DNA of 34,144 nt from assembly GCA_035939775.1 (NCBI GenBank), contig DASZFO010000356.1:1-34144 (forward strand). Direction: 5' to 3'. Positions 30,861 to 34,144 of the stretch are shown here, piece by piece; position 1 is the stretch's first letter; each line of letters opens with the position of its first letter. Below the pieces are notes generated by a model that did no database searches, was not told the origin of the DNA, and saw only the letters and a program-made list of their open reading frames with translations. The position numbers and the translations under genes were made by a program. The DNA is from Pirellulales bacterium (GTDB taxonomy: Bacteria > Planctomycetota > Planctomycetia > Pirellulales > DATAWG01).

Positions 30861-31946
30861 ATGAAGGATCCCCAGCTTATGACACGTTTTCAGAGCCGTC
30901 CGTTGTCCGATTCCGAGCCGACCGAGTCGTCCGGGTCCGCTCAGCAGCCCGCGGCGAGTCCGATCGACGCCAGCGAGATCGCCGCACTCGATGCTTATTC
31001 CCAGGTCGTAATCCGGGCCGCGGACATTGTCGGGCCGGCGGTGGTCAACATTGAGGTCCGGCATCGCGGCCGGCAGCAGCGGGCAGCCAAACAGGCGCAG
31101 GGTGGGGGCATGACCGGCAGCGGGTCGGGATTCGTATTCGCTCCCGATGGATTCATTCTGACCAATAGCCACGTCGTCCATAACGCCGAGCACATTGAAG
31201 CGACCTTCGCGGATGGCCGGCAGCTTCAGGCGGAAATGGTCGGTGATGATCCGGAAACCGACCTGGCCGTAGTGCGCGTTGCCGCAAACGGATTGGCGAG
31301 CGCCCAATTCGGTGATTCGAGGACGCTGCGGCCGGGGCAACTGGTTGTGGCGATTGGCAATCCCTACGGATTTCAATTCACGGTCACGGCCGGGGTCGTC
31401 AGCGCACTAGGGCGATCGCTGCGAGCCCGTTCCGGACGGCTGATCGACAACATCATCCAGACCGACGCCGCCTTGAACCCCGGAAACTCCGGCGGGCCAC
31501 TGGTCTCGTCGCGCGGCGAAGTCGTCGGCGTCAACACGGCCATGATCCTGCCGGCTCAGGGGCTTTGCTTCGCAATCGCTTCCAGCACGGCCGAGTTCGT
31601 TGCCTCGCGGCTCATCAAGGACGGCCGAGTGCGCCGTGCCTACCTGGGCCTGGCCGGTCAGAACGTTCCGCTGCCGCGGCATTTGATCCGCTTTCATAAT
31701 CTGTTGACCAACGGCGGCGTGCTCGTCGTCTCGGTCGAAGAGAAGAGTCCGGCGGAGCAGGCGGGACTGCAACAAGGAGACGTGCTGATCGAGTTCGCGG
31801 GAGAAAAGCTCACGACGATCGACGATCTGCACCGATTACTGACAGAAAGTCGCGTCGGCAGCCGTTTGCCGCTCGCGGTGATTCGCCACTCGGAAAAACG
31901 GATCGTCGAGATCGTGCCGGCGGAATCTCGGGGAGTCGATCCGTGA
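30861..31946 (+). CDS. HtrA/DegP-like serine protease with one PDZ domain, no signal peptide
   Basis: A 361-residue trypsin-like protease. The catalytic triad is H104 (LTNSHVVHN), D134 (DPETDLAVV) and S210 (LNPGNSGGPL), followed by VVGVNTAMILPAQGLCFAI and a C-terminal PDZ domain (about 262-352, VVSVEEKSPAEQAGLQQGDVLIEFAGEKL). HtrA proteins degrade or refold damaged envelope proteins. Residues 1-45 are polar and disordered (QSRPLSDSEPTESSGSAQQP) with no signal peptide or membrane helix. The enzyme is therefore either cytoplasmic or exported by an unusual route. The ATG at 30861 is used; a second ATG at 30879 with AAGGA ten bases upstream is nearly as good. Extending further upstream would not add a signal peptide. 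Confidence 0.9.
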   Translation: MKDPQLMTRFQSRPLSDSEPTESSGSAQQPAASPIDASEIAALDAYSQVVIRAADIVGPAVVNIEVRHRGRQQRAAKQAQGGGMTGSGSGFVFAPDGFILTNSHVVHNAEHIEATFADGRQLQAEMVGDDPETDLAVVRVAANGLASAQFGDSRTLRPGQLVVAIGNPYGFQFTVTAGVVSALGRSLRARSGRLIDNIIQTDAALNPGNSGGPLVSSRGEVVGVNTAMILPAQGLCFAIASSTAEFVASRLIKDGRVRRAYLGLAGQNVPLPRHLIRFHNLLTNGGVLVVSVEEKSPAEQAGLQQGDVLIEFAGEKLTTIDDLHRLLTESRVGSRLPLAVIRHSEKRIVEIVPAESRGVDP

Positions 31947-32018
31947 GCGGCGGCGGCGGAGTCAGGTCAACTCATGCCGCTGTCAAACACGAATCGCGCC
32001 TTGCACGATCCTGGCTCG

Positions 32019-33137
32019 TCAGCCTACTGGCGTCTCAAGTCGCGGCCGCAAAATGTCGCGCCAGGCTTCCAGCGAAAATAGCCCGCGATGGTGGAAGAAG
32101 ACCGTTTGAGCCAAATGTCGCATAGCTCGACTGCTGAGGGCCAAGTCATAAGCCCAGTTCGGCGGCGCGAGATCAAATGCCAATCGCAACAGCCGCTTAA
32201 AGCGGAACGACGGCCCTAGGCTACGGACGAGCCGCGCCGGATCCGGTCCGGATTCCAGAAGGTAGTCGCTGATGGCGATTCCCGCCGCACGTCCAAGTTG
32301 CATGGCCGGATGAATGCCCCCGGCCGTCAGGGGCGAGACCATTCCCGCGGCGTCGCCCAGCAGCATCACGCCATCGCGCTTGAACGGCCGCACCGCACCG
32401 CCGCAAGGAATTAGCCCGCCGCGCCGCCCGATGAGTCGCGCTCGATCGAAGTTGAACACTTTCGAAAGCTTCTTTACGAGCGGCCCAAGACGTGGCACAA
32501 TTGGCTGCCGTGCCGCTAGGCCGATCTGCGTAGCGCCCAAACCGGGCACGACCCAGGCGATGTATCCTGGCGCTAAATCGGAATCGAGGAAAACATGGAG
32601 GCGATCGTCGTCCAGATCGCCAACCCCTTCGAACTCTCCCTCGACGCCCGTCAAGAACCGCACGTTCCGTCCGAGCCGAAAATCGCGAGCCACTGCCGAC
32701 CTGGGGCCGTCGCAACCGACAAGAAACCTCCCCTCGATCTCGTGCCGTTCAAGGCGAACGCCGAACTCGCAGCGGCACGCGCCGACGTACGACGATTCCA
32801 GCCGAATTTCCGCCCCGGCCTCGCTCGCCTGGCTTGCCATCCAGCGCATCAACTCCGGTGTGTCGGTCGCGAGGAAGTAGTACCCAGGCGAGACGAAATC
32901 GAGCCATTGCAGGTTTGGTGCGTAAAGCCGCACTCCGTGAACCTTGCGGATCAATCGCCGCGGAAAATCCCAGGCATCGGCGACTTCTTTAACCAACAAC
33001 CCGGTCGTGTGGCAAGCATCTCCCGGCTGCTTCTTGCGTTCTAGCACGACAGAGTTCACACCCCGAGCGGCGGCGGCCTGAGCGCATGTCAAGCCCGCGA
33101 ATCCGCCACCCACGACGATCAGATCGTAACGTCGCAT
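32019..33137 (-). CDS. FAD-dependent oxidoreductase, geranylgeranyl reductase family
   Basis: A 372-residue flavoprotein. The N-terminal dinucleotide fold is VVGGGFAGLTCAQAAAARG (8-26) followed by VVLERK. A second FAD contact is GRFLVGCDGPRSAVAR, and the family's C-terminal motif is LLGDAAGMVSPLTAGGIHPAMQLGRAAG. Members reduce double bonds of isoprenoid chains in lipids, quinones or pigments, or act in other aromatic-ring or halogenase-like reactions; the substrate is not fixed by sequence. It begins three bases after the stop of the carbonic-anhydrase-like gene, so the two are likely co-transcribed. Presence in the same window as a Tes-like radical SAM enzyme is suggestive of lipid work but not evidence of a shared pathway. 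Confidence 0.85.
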   Translation of the reverse strand: MRRYDLIVVGGGFAGLTCAQAAAARGVNSVVLERKKQPGDACHTTGLLVKEVADAWDFPRRLIRKVHGVRLYAPNLQWLDFVSPGYYFLATDTPELMRWMASQASEAGAEIRLESSYVGACRCEFGVRLERHEIEGRFLVGCDGPRSAVARDFRLGRNVRFLTGVEGEFEGVGDLDDDRLHVFLDSDLAPGYIAWVVPGLGATQIGLAARQPIVPRLGPLVKKLSKVFNFDRARLIGRRGGLIPCGGAVRPFKRDGVMLLGDAAGMVSPLTAGGIHPAMQLGRAAGIAISDYLLESGPDPARLVRSLGPSFRFKRLLRLAFDLAPPNWAYDLALSSRAMRHLAQTVFFHHRGLFSLEAWRDILRPRLETPVG

Positions 33138-33140
33138 AGG

Positions 33141-33659
33141 TCAAGTACCGTTGCCAGTCGCGAATTGCCGCGCCGCCACCACATAGTGTTCCGACGCATG
33201 ACGAATTCGGATGACGTCTTCCGGCGTGACTTGCCGCGACACCTTGCCTGGCAGCCCGAGCACGACCGAGCCGGGCGGGATTTTTATTCCTTCAGTGACG
33301 ATCGCGCCGACGCCCACGACGCTCTCCTCGCCAATTTCGGCCCCATTCATTACGACGGCCCGCATTCCGATCAGCACGCGATTGCCGACGGTCGCACCGT
33401 GGACAATCGCGCCGTGGCCGACCGTGACCTCGTCGCCAATGGTGCAGGGAAAGCCCGGATCGGCGTGGAGGATGCAACCGTCTTGGATGTTCGTGCGCCG
33501 CCCGATGCGGATCGCCTCGGTGTCGCCGCGGACGACGGCGTTGAACCACACGCTCGATTGCTCGCCGATCGACACATCGCCGAGTACAACCGCGCCGCGT
33601 GCAAGAAACACGCTTGAGTGGATGAGTTCCGGGCGAAATGAAGTGGCAGGATCCGGCAT
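33141..33659 (-). CDS. Gamma-carbonic anhydrase-like hexapeptide-repeat protein
   Basis: A 172-residue left-handed beta-helix protein (VFLARGAVVLGDVSIGEQSSVWFNAVVRGD...). The putative metal ligands H65, H82 and H87 (HADPGF; GHGAIVHGA) and the accompanying R45 and Q59 match the gamma-class carbonic anhydrase family (YrdA/PaaY type), which forms trimers with metal between subunits. Activity towards CO2 is uncertain in this subgroup. The ATG at 33659 is preferred over an upstream alternative start that would add residues not seen in the family. It sits between the TPR-like gene (13 bases upstream) and the flavoprotein gene (three bases downstream). Confidence 0.9.
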   Translation of the reverse strand: MPDPATSFRPELIHSSVFLARGAVVLGDVSIGEQSSVWFNAVVRGDTEAIRIGRRTNIQDGCILHADPGFPCTIGDEVTVGHGAIVHGATVGNRVLIGMRAVVMNGAEIGEESVVGVGAIVTEGIKIPPGSVVLGLPGKVSRQVTPEDVIRIRHASEHYVVAARQFATGNGT

Positions 33660-33672
33660 TTGATTCCCGCGT

Positions 33673-33993
33673 TCATTCACCGGAATTTCCCAATCCAGCC
33701 AGAAACTCACTCATCTCGCCGGCGGCGTGGGCGTTCCCTTGATGCCGCGCCTGCTCGATTCCATCGCGCAGCACCGATCGCGCTTCATCAATCCGGCTGA
33801 GCCGGGCAAGTTGTTGGGCGGCCATGAAAAATGCCGGCACATACGGCGGAGTCCGCATTTGCAATTCGCGGAGGCGGGCGAGACTCCGTTCGTGGTCCGC
33901 TTCCTTTTCGAGTTCCAGAGCCAGAGCATAGCAAAGAAAGACATCGCCGGGATCGTCAGCCAAGAGCGCTTCGAGTTTTTCGCGGCGCGACAT
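33673..33993 (-). CDS. Small TPR-like protein
   Basis: A 106-residue, helix-rich protein with tetratricopeptide-like units (DPGDVFLCYALALELEKEADHERSLARL; TPPYVPAFFMAAQQLARLSRIDEARSVL). TPR proteins mediate protein contacts; no enzymatic motif is present. The ATG at 33993 is used, without a strong ribosome-binding site. Thirteen bases separate its stop from the gamma-carbonic-anhydrase-like gene, so it is probably the first or second gene of that run. Confidence 0.78.
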   Translation of the reverse strand: MSRREKLEALLADDPGDVFLCYALALELEKEADHERSLARLRELQMRTPPYVPAFFMAAQQLARLSRIDEARSVLRDGIEQARHQGNAHAAGEMSEFLAGLGNSGE

Positions 33994-34050
33994 GCGGGAA
34001 GCGAGGGGCGAGAGGAAAGGGATGAAGGATGTGAAGACGCGAACGCCAGT

Positions 34051-34144
34051 CTATAAATCGCCGGTGATTTTTATTAACTGTCCGGGCTTTTGTTTGGTTC
34101 CTTCTTTGGCTGTGCCGAGGAGCGTGACATAGAGCGCGCCGTCG
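34051..34144 (-). CDS. C-terminal fragment of a larger protein (possibly a sugar dehydrogenase or heme-binding type)
   Basis: A reading frame open to the window edge, ending at the TAG at 34051-34053. The visible tail is DGALYVTLLGTAKEG followed by KPGQLIKITGDL. Such an ending (DGxLYVT...PGxLxKI) is common at the C-terminus of beta-propeller glucose/sorbosone dehydrogenase-like or membrane-bound dehydrogenase proteins of planctomycetes. Only 30 residues are visible, so this is a suggestion. Confidence 0.5.
   Translation of the reverse strand, partial: DGALYVTLLGTAKEGTKQKPGQLIKITGDL

Noticed and set aside
31943-32125. 60-residue open frame after the HtrA-like gene
   Set aside because: Overlaps the 3' end of the flavoprotein gene on the other strand and shows no recognisable feature; the gap 31947-32018 holds nothing supportable.

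Overview
The window looks like chromosomal DNA of a planctomycete, most likely of the Pirellulales type. This is judged from composition and gene content, not from a marker gene. It is GC-rich and packed with short dispersed palindromic repeats (GGGGACAGTCCCC cores, GTAGGTCAGGCTT hairpins, ATCCGCAGATT and TGCTGGCTTGTCCAGCA repeats). It also carries membrane proteins with the FSLSTxFLWTT signature, a lysine-rich histone H1-like protein, GxxExxY and DUF58/DUF4129 proteins, and a CsrA-type regulator. No rRNA, tRNA, CRISPR array, transposase or prophage gene was recognised.

Layout: (1) 1-2445, gatA (3' end) and gatB of the tRNA amidotransferase, split by a GxxExxY gene that sits inside an inverted repeat. 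(2) 2509-3162, a PemK/MazF-type toxin-antitoxin pair. (3) 3172-8272, a compact same-strand run: SAM hydrolase, a multi-pass membrane protein, two tandem zinc-ribbon membrane paralogues, a large radical SAM protein resembling tetraether synthase (Tes/MJ0619), and an Lgt-like membrane protein overlapping it by ATGA. (4) 8408-11234, an H1-like protein, a small phosphatase-like protein, a small membrane protein and a secreted PDZ/coiled-coil protein. (5) 11546-14957, a minus-strand YtrA-type GntR regulator, ABC ATPase and ABC permease, with a clear sigma70 promoter overlapped by a palindromic operator. (6) 15080-17903, a Rieske-domain protein and a saccharopine-dehydrogenase-like oxidoreductase. 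(7) 17893-24024, an L-rhamnose import and isomerisation operon: rhaA, a double ABC ATPase, a permease, and a permease fused to a sugar-binding protein. (8) 24146-28756, a secreted MetX-like hydrolase facing a DUF58/DUF4129 pair. (9) 28948-31946, signalling and stress: a CsrA-receiver fusion, a single-domain receiver and an HtrA-like protease without a signal peptide. (10) 32019-34144, a minus-strand run with a geranylgeranyl-reductase-family flavoprotein, a gamma-carbonic-anhydrase-like protein, a TPR-like protein and the C-terminus of another protein.

Three points stand out. First, the Tes-like radical SAM plus Lgt-like pair is a candidate lipid-modifying module. Second, a CsrA RNA-binding domain is fused through a helical linker to a complete receiver domain, and the gene is preceded by a hairpin with AGGAT in its loop. 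Third, the dispersed repeats are not inert. Most intergenic copies abut stop codons. One copy is read in frame inside the sugar-transport ATPase, an AATCCACA-type repeat forms the linker of the permease-binding-protein fusion, and another repeat supplies the gatA stop codon. All functions are inferred by reading; no database search was possible.
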